In this document: positions 53,592 through 61,250 of the stretch, in pieces | How the letters are laid out: every line of letters starts with the position of its first letter | Position numbering within the stretch: the stretch's first letter is position 1 | Assembly: GCF_001281315.1 (NCBI RefSeq) | Contig: NZ_CP012479.1 | Span: 1,178,001 to 1,242,000, forward strand | From: Arthrobacter sp. ERGS1:01 | Lineage (GTDB): Bacteria > Actinomycetota > Actinomycetes > Actinomycetales > Micrococcaceae | DNA: 64,000 bases | Reading direction: 5' to 3' | The notes under the pieces: generated by a model | Database searches by the model: none | The model's input: the letters and a program-made list of their open reading frames with translations, nothing else | Told to the model about the DNA's origin: nothing | Made by a program: the position numbers and the translations under genes

Positions 53592-53607
53592 ACTTGAATC
53601 TTCAAGT
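53592..53607. promoter_or_regulatory. MarR/MhqR-like operator before the esterase-LLM operon
   Basis: ACTTGAA-TC-TTCAAGT has perfect 7-bp arms in an A+T-rich tract, resembling the TTGAA...TTCAA sites of MhqR-type MarR repressors. It lies about 145 bp before the esterase gene. No MarR gene is present in the window. Confidence 0.45.
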
Positions 53608-53748
53608 AATTCGTGTAGAGTTAATCCTGCCCGGCTCCCGCTGGTTCGCTTGTGGCCGGCTACGACCGCCCATGCGAACCTCCCTCGGATCCGTGGCGCC
53701 TGAGCCGGACCCCGGCTCCCGGACTAACCCAAGGAGCTGATCCTTCGA

Positions 53749-54399
53749 ATGACCATCACACTGCGCGACGTGCGCTCCCACGGCTGGACCACCGGTGCCG
53801 CTCCCGAAGCGGTAGCGCTCTTCCTGCATGGCTTTGGCTCCAACGAGCACGACCTGGGTGCACTGGCGCCGGCGCTGGGATTAAACCTGCCCTGGGCGTC
53901 TCTTCGGGCTCCAATCGAGCTCGGCAACGGCGGAGCAGCATGGTTCGCCATCACCACCCCCGGCGTCCCCGATGCGGGGCCGGTGGAAGAAGCAACCGAG
54001 GCCATCTGGTCCTGGGTTGAGGCCAACGTTGATCCCACCACCCGGATCGTGCCCATCGGATTTTCACAGGGTGGACTCATGGCCAGCCAGCTGCTGCGCA
54101 CGCGCCCCGAACGCGTCGTGGCTCCCGTGGTGCTGGGCGGATTTGTCCTTGGTGCACCGCAGCCCGGTGATGAGACGTTGAGCGGCAGCCGCCCCACGCT
54201 GTTCTGGGGACGCGGCGCCGAAGACAGAGTCATCGCCCCCGTAGCAATCACCCGCAGCAGCGAATACCTGCCACTGCACACCTCGCTCATTGAGCGTGTG
54301 TATCCCGGACTGGCGCACGGCATCAACGCACCGGAGCTCGACGACGTACGCGACTTCCTCGCTGCCGAAGTCGGTGCCGCGGCGGTAGTCCACGCATGA
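53749..54399 (+). CDS. Alpha/beta-hydrolase (phospholipase/carboxylesterase family, MhqD-like)
   Basis: The protein has 216 residues. The fold starts with FLHGFGSNEHDL, the nucleophile elbow is GFSQGGLMA, the Asp is in GAEDRVI and the His is in GLAHGIN. The family is made of small cytoplasmic carboxylesterases; some are induced by quinones or hydroquinones in firmicutes (MhqD). Its last codons overlap the LLM gene start (ATGA). AAGGAG lies 11 bases before the ATG. Confidence 0.86.
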   Translation: MTITLRDVRSHGWTTGAAPEAVALFLHGFGSNEHDLGALAPALGLNLPWASLRAPIELGNGGAAWFAITTPGVPDAGPVEEATEAIWSWVEANVDPTTRIVPIGFSQGGLMASQLLRTRPERVVAPVVLGGFVLGAPQPGDETLSGSRPTLFWGRGAEDRVIAPVAITRSSEYLPLHTSLIERVYPGLAHGINAPELDDVRDFLAAEVGAAAVVHA

Positions 54400-55430
54400 G
54401 CGACGCGACCACGTTCGAGATCGGCATCTTCACCTTCGGCGAGCTCACCCGCAATGCGGAGGGCAAGCCGATGGATGCCATGGCGCGCACCCGCGACATT
54501 CTTGAATGGGCGCGGGTCGCCGACGACGCCGGCCTGGACGTATTCGGCGTCGGCGAGCACCATAGGGAGGACTTCGCGGTGTCCTCGCCTGCCGTCTTGC
54601 TGGCCGCGGCAGCCGCCCAGACCAGGCGCATCCGCCTGACCAGTACCGTCACCGTCCTCTCGAGCGCTGATCCGGTGCGCGTCTTCGAGGATTTCGCAAT
54701 GCTCGATCTCATCAGTGCCGGACGCGCGGAAATCACGGCCGGAAGGGGCGCCTACCTGGAGTCCTTTCCGCTCTTTGGCCAGCCGCTGGAGCGCTATGAC
54801 GAGTATTTCGAGGACCGGCTCGATCTGCTGCTGCGGATCCGGGACGAAAACCCGCTCACCTGGAACGGGACCACCCGCGCGCCGCTGACCGATGCGGGAG
54901 TCTGGCCGCGGCCGGCCCAGGCCGTCCTCCCGATCTGGCTGGCGGTTGGCGGGACGCCCGCCTCTGCGGCGCGTGCCGGAACACTGGGGCTGCCGTTGTA
55001 CTTGGCGATCCTCGGGAGCCCGGAACGGTTCACGTCCCTGGCCGACCTGTACCGCCGATCCGCACGGGCCGCCGGCCAGGAACCGGGGCAGATTGGAGTG
55101 ACTTCACACTTTTACGTCGAGAAGACCTCACAGAGTGCCAAAGAGACCTTCTTCCCGCACTATGCCTCATACATTGAACAGAACATGCCGCGTGCCGGCC
55201 GCCTCACTCGAGCCAGCTTTGACGCCTGGGCTGGACCACACGGCGCGCTCTTCGCCGGCAGCCCCGCCGAAATCGTGGAGAAGATCCTCTGGGAACACGA
55301 GATCCTCGGCCACACCCGCTTCTTGGCCCAGGTCGGCCTGGGTGGTCTGTCGCAGACGCAGACCCTGCGCTCCATCGAGTTGCTTGCCACCGAGGTACTC
55401 CCTGTAGTCCGGGCAGCCTTGAAGCGTTAA
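54396..55430 (+). CDS. LLM-class flavin-dependent oxidoreductase (luciferase-like)
   Basis: The protein has 344 residues with a TIM-barrel fold of bacterial luciferase type. Blocks are FGVGEHHREDFAVSSPAVLL, RIRLTSTVTVLSSADPVRVFEDFA, LDLISAGRAEITAGRGAY and VGGTPASAARAG. It would use reduced FMN and oxygen, or F420. The substrate is unknown. It forms a coupled pair with the esterase, which could remove products of oxygenation. Its stop codon region overlaps the first preserved codons of the dapA-like relic. Confidence 0.87.
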   Translation: MSDATTFEIGIFTFGELTRNAEGKPMDAMARTRDILEWARVADDAGLDVFGVGEHHREDFAVSSPAVLLAAAAAQTRRIRLTSTVTVLSSADPVRVFEDFAMLDLISAGRAEITAGRGAYLESFPLFGQPLERYDEYFEDRLDLLLRIRDENPLTWNGTTRAPLTDAGVWPRPAQAVLPIWLAVGGTPASAARAGTLGLPLYLAILGSPERFTSLADLYRRSARAAGQEPGQIGVTSHFYVEKTSQSAKETFFPHYASYIEQNMPRAGRLTRASFDAWAGPHGALFAGSPAEIVEKILWEHEILGHTRFLAQVGLGGLSQTQTLRSIELLATEVLPVVRAALKR

Positions 55431-55680
55431 GGATTCCTCCGCGGACGATGTGGCTTTCCGGCAGCTGTTCATTGCGGCCCGGGACATCCCAGACTTCGAC
55501 GTCATTTCGGCGCACCAGCTGGTTGTCGACGGCGCACTTCTGGGTAGCGGCCAAGGTGTAGTGCCGGGGCTGGGCAACGTTGACCCGCGTGGCTACCGAA
55601 ACCTCGTTGACGCCGCCGGCACTGTTGTGGCTGCGGCCGAGGCAATCTCCGCCGATATGGCCGCCAAAAACGGACAATGA
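55429..55680 (+). pseudogene. DapA/NanA-family aldolase, 5'-truncated relic
   Basis: The frame begins at K-D-S-S (55429), the Schiff-base lysine motif KDSSGD of dihydrodipicolinate-synthase-like aldolases. It goes on through FRQLFIAARDIPDF, VVDGALLGSGQGVVPGLGNV and DPRGYRNLVDAA. About 160 N-terminal residues are absent. The cut lies inside the end of the LLM gene, so a deletion probably fused the two. No start codon makes sense; the piece is not expected to be functional. Confidence 0.7.
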
Positions 55681-55929
55681 GTCCGGTGGCTTTTGCCAAA
55701 AGAATGCGACGGGGGAATGACACCATGTTCGATTGGATCGAGAGCACCGACTCCGGCCATTACGGCTAGGTGGCCCCATAGCGGTGATCGCAGATCCTCC
55801 ACACTTGCGTCACGCTGCAGCTTGACGCGTGGGTGGAAGAATCTGGCTGAAGCCGCCGCAATCGGAGTGCTCAAATGCGTCGCAGATACTGGGTTTGGAG
55901 GTGTTCCCGCCGGGAACACTTTTCTTCGG
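55681..55929. other. Non-coding right margin of segment C with a perfect palindrome
   Basis: No gene is supported. GTGTTCCCG-C-CGGGAACAC (55901-55919) is a perfect 19-bp palindrome with 9-bp arms. It precedes the right-end flank by about 10 bp and might be a protein-binding site of the element. Confidence 0.45.
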
Positions 55930-56032
55930 GACTGCCTCGGACCGCGTCGTACTGTGGCGTACTTCCGTATAAACTCGCCACTTCCCAGTGTTTGCAAGGG
56001 CTGAAGTCTGGTTCGAATCCCACCTTGGGCAC
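55930..56032 (+). repeat. Element right end with att core (copy 4 of 5)
   Basis: The flank (CGCGTCGTACTGTGG, then CCCAGTGTTTGCAAGGG) resembles those before copies 2 and 3. It ends in the 21-bp tRNA-Leu 3' core at 56012-56032. The IS481-like element begins eight bases later. Confidence 0.8.
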
Positions 56033-56040
56033 CTATGTGA

Positions 56041-57308
56041 TGTCTCGGGTCATAGTTCCCACGTCATGTGGCGAAAAATTGGTTACACCCCGGTCTTCGG
56101 ATCGGGGTGTTTCTTTTTTGGCTGGTAGTCCTTGGTCTCGTCGAGGTCGAATTCAGCGATGATTTCCCCGGTGTCGTGGTGGGTGACGAGGGCGTCGGTG
56201 TCTTTGATCAGGATTCTGACTTTCTCGTGTTTGTAGGCCCGTCCGATGCCGAGATGTCGGAGTCGGCCGGCGTAGCGCAGGCTCACAGTGCCGGTGTCAT
56301 CGATCCGCTCCATCCGGGCACGGAAATGCTGCTGGCCCGCACCCAGTGTCGGGGCGGCTTTCGGGGTGGCCTGGTACGCGGTCGCCGGTGTTCTCCGGTT
56401 CAGGGCCCGGTGCGGGCGTTCTTCGTTATAGATGTACCGAAACTGGTTCAGCTCGGTGTTGAGCTCATCTAGGGTCCAGGCGGCGGGTTGGCCAGCGAGC
56501 CAGAGTTTGAGGGTTTGATGGAAGCGTTCGATCTTGCCCTGGGTTTGCGGGTGGCTGGGAGCACCGTTCTTCTGCTTGACGCCCAACAGGTTCAGGGTGT
56601 GTTCAAAAGCGTTGCGACCACCCTTGCCCCCGGAGAACCGGGCCGTGTAGACCATCCCGTTATCGGTCAACGTTGACGCCGGAACCCCGTAGATGGGGGT
56701 GCAAGCCAGGAATTCTTCGACCACGATCGGGCCGGTAACCCGCGTGTGGGCGGTGCAGCCCAGGAGCAGCCGTGAGTGGTCATCGAGGAAATTCAGGATC
56801 TCCACTTCTTGGTTGGTGTCCAGGTGTCCAGGTGTCAGTGGGTGAAGTCTGACTGCCAGGTCTCATTGGGCTGGGCCGCCTCAAAGCGCCGCAGCGAGGA
56901 CCGAGGCCGTTTATGAGGTTCCGGAACAACCAGCCCGCCCTGGCGCAGCAACCGGGCAGTGGTCGCCACTGCCGGCGCTGGCAGGCCCTCTTGTTCCAAG
57001 TGCCAGGCGATCGTTGCCGCCCCGGCATCCAACCCGGTAGAGGACAACTCGTGGCGCAAGGGAAGGATCCGGGCATGGCTTCCGGGACCTGGTGCGGATT
57101 GGAATGCGGGGCCCGGGAACCCGGTTCCAATCCCGCATCACCGTCACTGGCGTAGCGAAGCAAGAATTCGTACACCCAGCGGCGCGAGACGCCGTAGCGG
57201 CGGGCAGCCTCCGACTGCGCCATCCCCGCTTCGAGCACGGCCAAGACAATGACTTTATTCATTCCCAGAAACAACGCTCAACCAAAACGGGAACTATGAC
57301 CCGAGACA
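56041..57308 (-). mobile_element. IS481-family insertion sequence
   Basis: The 19-bp terminal inverted repeats are perfect: TGTCTCGGGTCATAGTTCC at 56041-56059 and its complement at 57290-57308. The element is 1268 bp and holds one transposase gene on the minus strand, broken by frameshifts. A further degenerate right-end copy, GGGAACTATGTCCTGAGATC, lies at 57326-57345. No clear target duplication was found. It sits between att copies 4 and 5. Confidence 0.85.
56083..57274 (-). pseudogene. IS481-family transposase with two frameshifts
   Basis: The N-terminal HTH part reads MNKVIVLAVLEAGMAQSEAA, then RRYGVSRRWVYEFL. The next frame carries LRHELSSTGLDAGAATIAWH and ends QSDFTH with the first catalytic Asp. 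The third frame carries EILNFLDDHSRLLLG, LTDNGMVY with the second Asp and TQGKIERFHQTLK with the Glu. The first break is near 57060. The second, near 56830, contains the 8-bp unit ACACCTGG repeated in tandem, which looks like a slippage duplication. The protein would be about 380 residues if repaired. The present gene is dead unless frameshifting restores it. Confidence 0.85.
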
Positions 57309-57350
57309 TCGAGGAAGTATCACCTGGGAACTATGTCCTGAGATCACACA

Positions 57351-57391
57351 CCACCTTGGGCACGCTAAACCCCCTGATCACAGGGGGTTTT
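57351..57391 (+). terminator. att core (copy 5 of 5) and its hairpin terminator
   Basis: CCACCTTGGGCAC (57351-57363) is followed by AAACCCCCTG-ATCA-CAGGGGGTTT (67-76 and 81-90) and T. This is a perfect 10-bp hairpin with a T run, a good tRNA terminator. It probably is the original downstream flank of tRNA-Leu displaced by integration. Confidence 0.7.
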
Positions 57392-57581
57392 CGTGTTTAA
57401 GTGTTCCCACCGTGTTCCCATGATGCTCCCGTGAAGAGCCTTTGGCGATATCTGGATTTGACTTCGAAACCTGAGTAAGGAGGTTCATCCGTGCTCCTCA
57501 ATCGGACATGCGCGCTCGACCACTGCGCAGCTGTCCTCGACCTTTGCCGGCAATGCTGTTTTACTCAGAACAGAGGATCCA

Positions 57582-58301
57582 CTAGATCCAGGCGGGCGCC
57601 GCGGATGCGCTGGCGATGGTGCCGCGGCCTGCTGCCCAAGTGGTGATTGCTATCAACGATCCTGAAACTTCGACGGCGTCGGGGTTGGAAACGTCTCCAT
57701 AGCGGGCGTCATTTTCCTCGACGTGCACGATCAGGCCGGTGTCGGTGCCGCGTGTTTTCCAGGCGCCGGCGATGTCGGCTAACAGCCGCTCGAGGATGGT
57801 TGCAGGGATATCGGAGAAGCTGGCACCGTTGTTGAGGTCGACGGCGTGGAGCCAGACTTCGCGGGTACGCATCCACACGGTCTCGGACACGGGCACTGTG
57901 CGGCCCTGGGCGGTTTTGACCTGGTTGGACCACTTTTCGTCGGGCAGGTCTCGCCATTCGACGTTGAGGTGCACGGCGGAGTGGTCGAAGAGGTTGCGCA
58001 GGGCGATGGGGGACAGGGTGGCGCCGAAGTCGATTTCCTGGTTGCGTGCGGAGGGGGAGGAGTACATGGGTGTCTCTACCCCGGTGGCGGCCCATTCAAC
58101 CAGGCGGGCGATGGCGCGGGCGTTGTAGCCAACGTGTGCCGTGAGATGCCGGCGGGTCCAGCCGGCGAGCAGGGAGTCGCCGTCGAGCTCGTCATCGGAG
58201 AGTTCGTTGAGTTTGCGGGCGAAGAACGCGGTGCCGCGCCGGGCCTGCAGGAGGGCTTCCTGCAGGCCTGGATCGGTCGTCAGGTCGCGGCGGGCGACCA
58301 T
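57582..58301 (-). CDS. Mycothiol-dependent maleylpyruvate isomerase
   Basis: It would isomerise maleylpyruvate to fumarylpyruvate with mycothiol. The protein has 239 residues. The DinB-like N-terminal helical bundle shows LLAGWTRRHLTAHVGYNARA with its metal His, VWMRTREVWLHAVDLNNG carries further metal-binding residues, and a C-terminal MDMPI domain follows. It has no thioredoxin or GST fold, unlike the glutathione type of proteobacteria, which fits an actinobacterial host. The start overlaps the hydrolase stop codon (TGATG). It is last in the leftward gentisate operon. Confidence 0.87.
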   Translation of the reverse strand: MVARRDLTTDPGLQEALLQARRGTAFFARKLNELSDDELDGDSLLAGWTRRHLTAHVGYNARAIARLVEWAATGVETPMYSSPSARNQEIDFGATLSPIALRNLFDHSAVHLNVEWRDLPDEKWSNQVKTAQGRTVPVSETVWMRTREVWLHAVDLNNGASFSDIPATILERLLADIAGAWKTRGTDTGLIVHVEENDARYGDVSNPDAVEVSGSLIAITTWAAGRGTIASASAAPAWI

Positions 58302-59125
58302 CAGGCTTCCTTGATGACTTTGTTGTTCAGTTGTCCCAGGCCCTCGATGGTGGTGGTCAGGATCTGTCCCTCTTGCAGATAAATCTTGGGGTCGCGGGCG
58401 TGGCCCACACCGCCGGGGGTGCCGGTCGCGATGACGTCGCCCGGGTTGAGGGTGATGATGGTGGAGATGTAGTGAACCAGGAATTCTGGGGTGAAGACCA
58501 CATCTCCCGTGGGGGTGGACTGCATGATTTCTCCGTCAACTTCGCTGGTCATGAGCGGGCCGGCCGTGAATTCATCCGTGGTGACCAGGGCGGGGCCGAA
58601 CGGTGTGCTGTTCTCCCAGGTCTTGCCCTGGAGCCACTGGATGGTGCGGAACTGGTAGTCGCGCATGGACACATCGTTGAGCACGGCGTAACCGGCGATG
58701 TGCTCGCCTGCGTCGGCTTCGGCGATGCGGCGTCCGGGCTTGCCGATGATCACGGCCAGTTCCGCTTCCCAGTCCACGGCGTCCGATTCCTGTGGCAGGG
58801 CAAGGTCGTCATTGGGGCCGATCAGGGATTCGGCGTACTTGGCGAACAGGGTCGGGTACGGGGGGACCTCCCGGCCCATTTCCTTGATGTGGTTGCGGTA
58901 GTTGTGGCCCACGCAGATGATCTTGCCCGGGGCGGGGACGACGGCGGCCAAGTCGGCGCCGTCGTACGCGTGGGTAGCGCCGTGGGCGGCTGCCGCAACT
59001 GCCTTCCACCCGGGGTTCTTCAGCAGCTCGCCAACGCATGCGTAACCGGTGATTTCGGTGAGGGTGTCCCCGTCCTGGCGAACCGCCTGGGTGCCGTGGG
59101 GGGTGCGGAGAGTCAGAAGTTTCAT
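58301..59125 (-). CDS. Fumarylpyruvate hydrolase (FAH superfamily)
   Basis: It would cleave fumarylpyruvate to fumarate and pyruvate. The protein has 274 residues. An N-terminal cap is followed by the FAH core: CVGHNYRNHIKEMG, DAVDWEAELAVIIG with the metal-binding Glu pair, LNDVSMRDYQ and TGTPGGVG. The ATG overlaps the dioxygenase stop codon. Fit to this step rests on the operon with gentisate dioxygenase and the isomerase. Fumarylacetoacetase-like relatives (homogentisate route) are the alternative. Confidence 0.9.
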   Translation of the reverse strand: MKLLTLRTPHGTQAVRQDGDTLTEITGYACVGELLKNPGWKAVAAAAHGATHAYDGADLAAVVPAPGKIICVGHNYRNHIKEMGREVPPYPTLFAKYAESLIGPNDDLALPQESDAVDWEAELAVIIGKPGRRIAEADAGEHIAGYAVLNDVSMRDYQFRTIQWLQGKTWENSTPFGPALVTTDEFTAGPLMTSEVDGEIMQSTPTGDVVFTPEFLVHYISTIITLNPGDVIATGTPGGVGHARDPKIYLQEGQILTTTIEGLGQLNNKVIKEA

Positions 59126-60255
59126 GAGTTGGCGCGTCCTTCGATGTAGCTGCGGTTGAGGTTGAGGCGTTCGATGATGGGGTGGTCACCGAACTGGAAC
59201 AAATCAAATTCGGTCTCGGCGTGGATCGACCAGGCGGCCCAGGACGGAACGACGATCAGATCACCCTTTTCCAGGGTGCTTGTTTCACCGTTGATCACGA
59301 TCGAGCCGCGGCCTTCGAAGACCTGGTAGACGCTGGAGCCGACTTCGCGGACGGTGTCGGTGGAGGCGCCGGCGCGCAGGCGGTGGAATTGGGCCCGGAT
59401 CGTGGACATGACATCGCCGCCGGTGGTGGGGTTGACGAACCGCACAGCCGCGTGTCCCTGAGAGACCGTGGCCGGGTGGCCCTCGTCTTCAAGCCGCAAC
59501 TGTTCGGCCAGCGCACGGTCGGTGTGCTCCCAACGGTAGGCGCCGATGGGGGAGGAGATCGTGTTTTGCAGGCCGGAGAGCGGACGCAAACCCGGGTTTG
59601 CCCAGAGGCGTTCGGAGCGGGAGATGTCGGGTGTGGATTCATCAGTGACCCGTTCGGTGCCAAATTCAAAGAAGGCGGTGTCGGTGTAGTGCACGAACGG
59701 GATGTCCAGGCCATCGATCCAGGCCATGGGCTGATCGGTTTCGTTGTGGTGGCCGTGAAAATTCCACCCCGGGGTCAGTAGGAAATCACCGCGCGACATC
59801 CGCACGGGGTCGCCATTGACGACCGTCCAAACACCTTCGCCCTCGACGACGAAGCGGAAGGCATTTTGGGAGTGCCGGTGCTCCGGGGCTGTTTCGTGTC
59901 CCCCCAAGTATTGGATGGCAGCCCACAAGGTCGGGGTGACATAGGGCTTACCGCCCAAACCGGGATTCGCCAAGGCAATCGCCCGGCGTTCCCCGCCACG
60001 ATCCACAGGGACCAGGTCCCCGGAACGCTCAGCCAAAGGCAGTAGCGTGTTCCAGCGCCACACATGCGGCACGGCCTTGGGGGTGGGCACCATGGGCATC
60101 AGATCAGCAATCTGTGTCCACAACGGGATGAGGTTCTCCTGCTCGAAGTCCTGGTAAAGAACCTCCAGCGCGGCAGCCTCCTCCGGCGATGCCTCGGGCG
60201 CGGATTGCCCGACGGCGACTGACTCATGCGTGATGCGATCGGCGTTGATGGACAC
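59122..60255 (-). CDS. Gentisate 1,2-dioxygenase
   Basis: It would open gentisate to maleylpyruvate with oxygen and Fe(II). The protein has 377 residues with two cupin halves. The N-terminal cupin has EHRHSQNAFRFVVEGEGVWT and TPGWNFHGHHNET, which give the Fe ligands. The C-terminal cupin has YQVFEGRGSIVI and VPSWAAWSIHAETEF. The GTG at 60255 is chosen because GGAGG lies seven bases upstream; the open frame to 60339 has no such site. It heads the leftward operon and has an IclR-type palindrome about 90 bp before the start. Confidence 0.92.
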   Translation of the reverse strand: MSINADRITHESVAVGQSAPEASPEEAAALEVLYQDFEQENLIPLWTQIADLMPMVPTPKAVPHVWRWNTLLPLAERSGDLVPVDRGGERRAIALANPGLGGKPYVTPTLWAAIQYLGGHETAPEHRHSQNAFRFVVEGEGVWTVVNGDPVRMSRGDFLLTPGWNFHGHHNETDQPMAWIDGLDIPFVHYTDTAFFEFGTERVTDESTPDISRSERLWANPGLRPLSGLQNTISSPIGAYRWEHTDRALAEQLRLEDEGHPATVSQGHAAVRFVNPTTGGDVMSTIRAQFHRLRAGASTDTVREVGSSVYQVFEGRGSIVINGETSTLEKGDLIVVPSWAAWSIHAETEFDLFQFGDHPIIERLNLNRSYIEGRANS

Positions 60256-60343
60256 TTCTGGCCTCCGGTTGTGGACTATGTGAACGGAATGAATGTTGCT
60301 CTCGTCACAACCGTATGTGTGTGTGGGTCGCCCATCCAAACAT

Positions 60344-60360
60344 ATTCTGCACGCCAGAAT
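60344..60360. promoter_or_regulatory. Palindromic operator of the gentisate operon
   Basis: ATTCTG-CACGC-CAGAAT lies about 89 bp upstream of the dioxygenase start. It matches the operator before iclR and the transporter (61194-61210) at 15 of 17 positions. It is the likely IclR-family binding site. Confidence 0.65.
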
Positions 60361-60404
60361 CTAAGGGAAGGAACTACGTCCCTAGCACCGCCGGCCAGTT
60401 TGGT

Positions 60405-61241
60405 TCACTCTCGATTGGCGGGATTCGCGGCTATGTCCAGTTCCACCTGTCGCCGGGACTCGGCCAAGGCCTGTACCAGCCCCGCGTCATAGAGCGGGCG
60501 AAAGCGGGCCACGGGCGTGGCAACACTCATGGCGCCCACTACGTCGCCGGTTCCGTTGTGGAGGGCCATGCCGAGCGCGCTGATGCCCTCCTCCGTGCCC
60601 TCGAAGTTCGCGGCGAAACCATTGCGGCGCACGGCTTCAAGCTCGCGCATGAACGCGGGATACTCCTGTTCGGAAATGTAATCTCCACCGATCTCCGCAC
60701 TATTGGACGAAAAAAGCTTGTGGACCATGGCGGCATCGAGTTCGGCCAACATGGCCTTGCCTCCGGATGCCCTGTGGGCAGGCATGACACTGCCTTGCCT
60801 GTCGCCAACCCGGAGCGCGCTGCCTCCCTCCGAAGTGCTGAGGAACCTGACCTTGGTGCCCACTCGGACCATTAGGTTGACGGTTTCGTTGAGGCGACTG
60901 GACAGAAGCTCCATATGGGGCTGAGCCAGTTGGCGCAACTGGCGCGTCCAGCCGAGACCCGCCGGACCTACTCCGATGGCTACCCCGGGAAGATAATTTT
61001 TGAACTCGTCCTGGACGGCGAAGCCGCGGTAGACGAGCATCGCCAACAGGCGGTGTGCCGTGGACGTTGCCACTCCCAGCTCGGCAGCGGCATCCTTGAG
61101 CCGCAGCTTGCCGCCGTCGCGCAGGAGCTGCAACAGGAGAAGGGCGTTGTCCACGGCCTCGATGGGATACATGGGCTTTTTTCGAAACTCATTATTCTGC
61201 ACAATAGAATTATATTGCTCCTCGGGTGTGAAGTGGGCCAC
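60405..61241 (-). CDS. IclR-family regulator of the gentisate cluster
   Basis: The protein has 278 residues. The HTH region is LKDAAAELGVATSTAHRLLA, and the effector domain includes VMPAHRASGGKAMLAEL, RRNGFAANFEGTEEGISALG and VVGAMSVATPVARF. Start options are the first codon or Met24 (61172; MYPIEAVDN), which would place the operator at 61194 upstream. It sits between the two divergent transcription units. It is expected to respond to gentisate, 3-hydroxybenzoate or a ring-cleavage product. Confidence 0.88.
   Translation of the reverse strand: MAHFTPEEQYNSIVQNNEFRKKPMYPIEAVDNALLLLQLLRDGGKLRLKDAAAELGVATSTAHRLLAMLVYRGFAVQDEFKNYLPGVAIGVGPAGLGWTRQLRQLAQPHMELLSSRLNETVNLMVRVGTKVRFLSTSEGGSALRVGDRQGSVMPAHRASGGKAMLAELDAAMVHKLFSSNSAEIGGDYISEQEYPAFMRELEAVRRNGFAANFEGTEEGISALGMALHNGTGDVVGAMSVATPVARFRPLYDAGLVQALAESRRQVELDIAANPANRE
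61194..61210. promoter_or_regulatory. Palindromic operator between iclR and the MFS gene
   Basis: ATTCTG-CACAA-TAGAAT matches the 60344 site in 15 of 17 positions. It lies 40 bp before the transporter start and inside the 5' end of the longer iclR frame, so Met24 may be the true iclR start. Confidence 0.65.
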
Positions 61242-61250
61242 CCTTATGGG

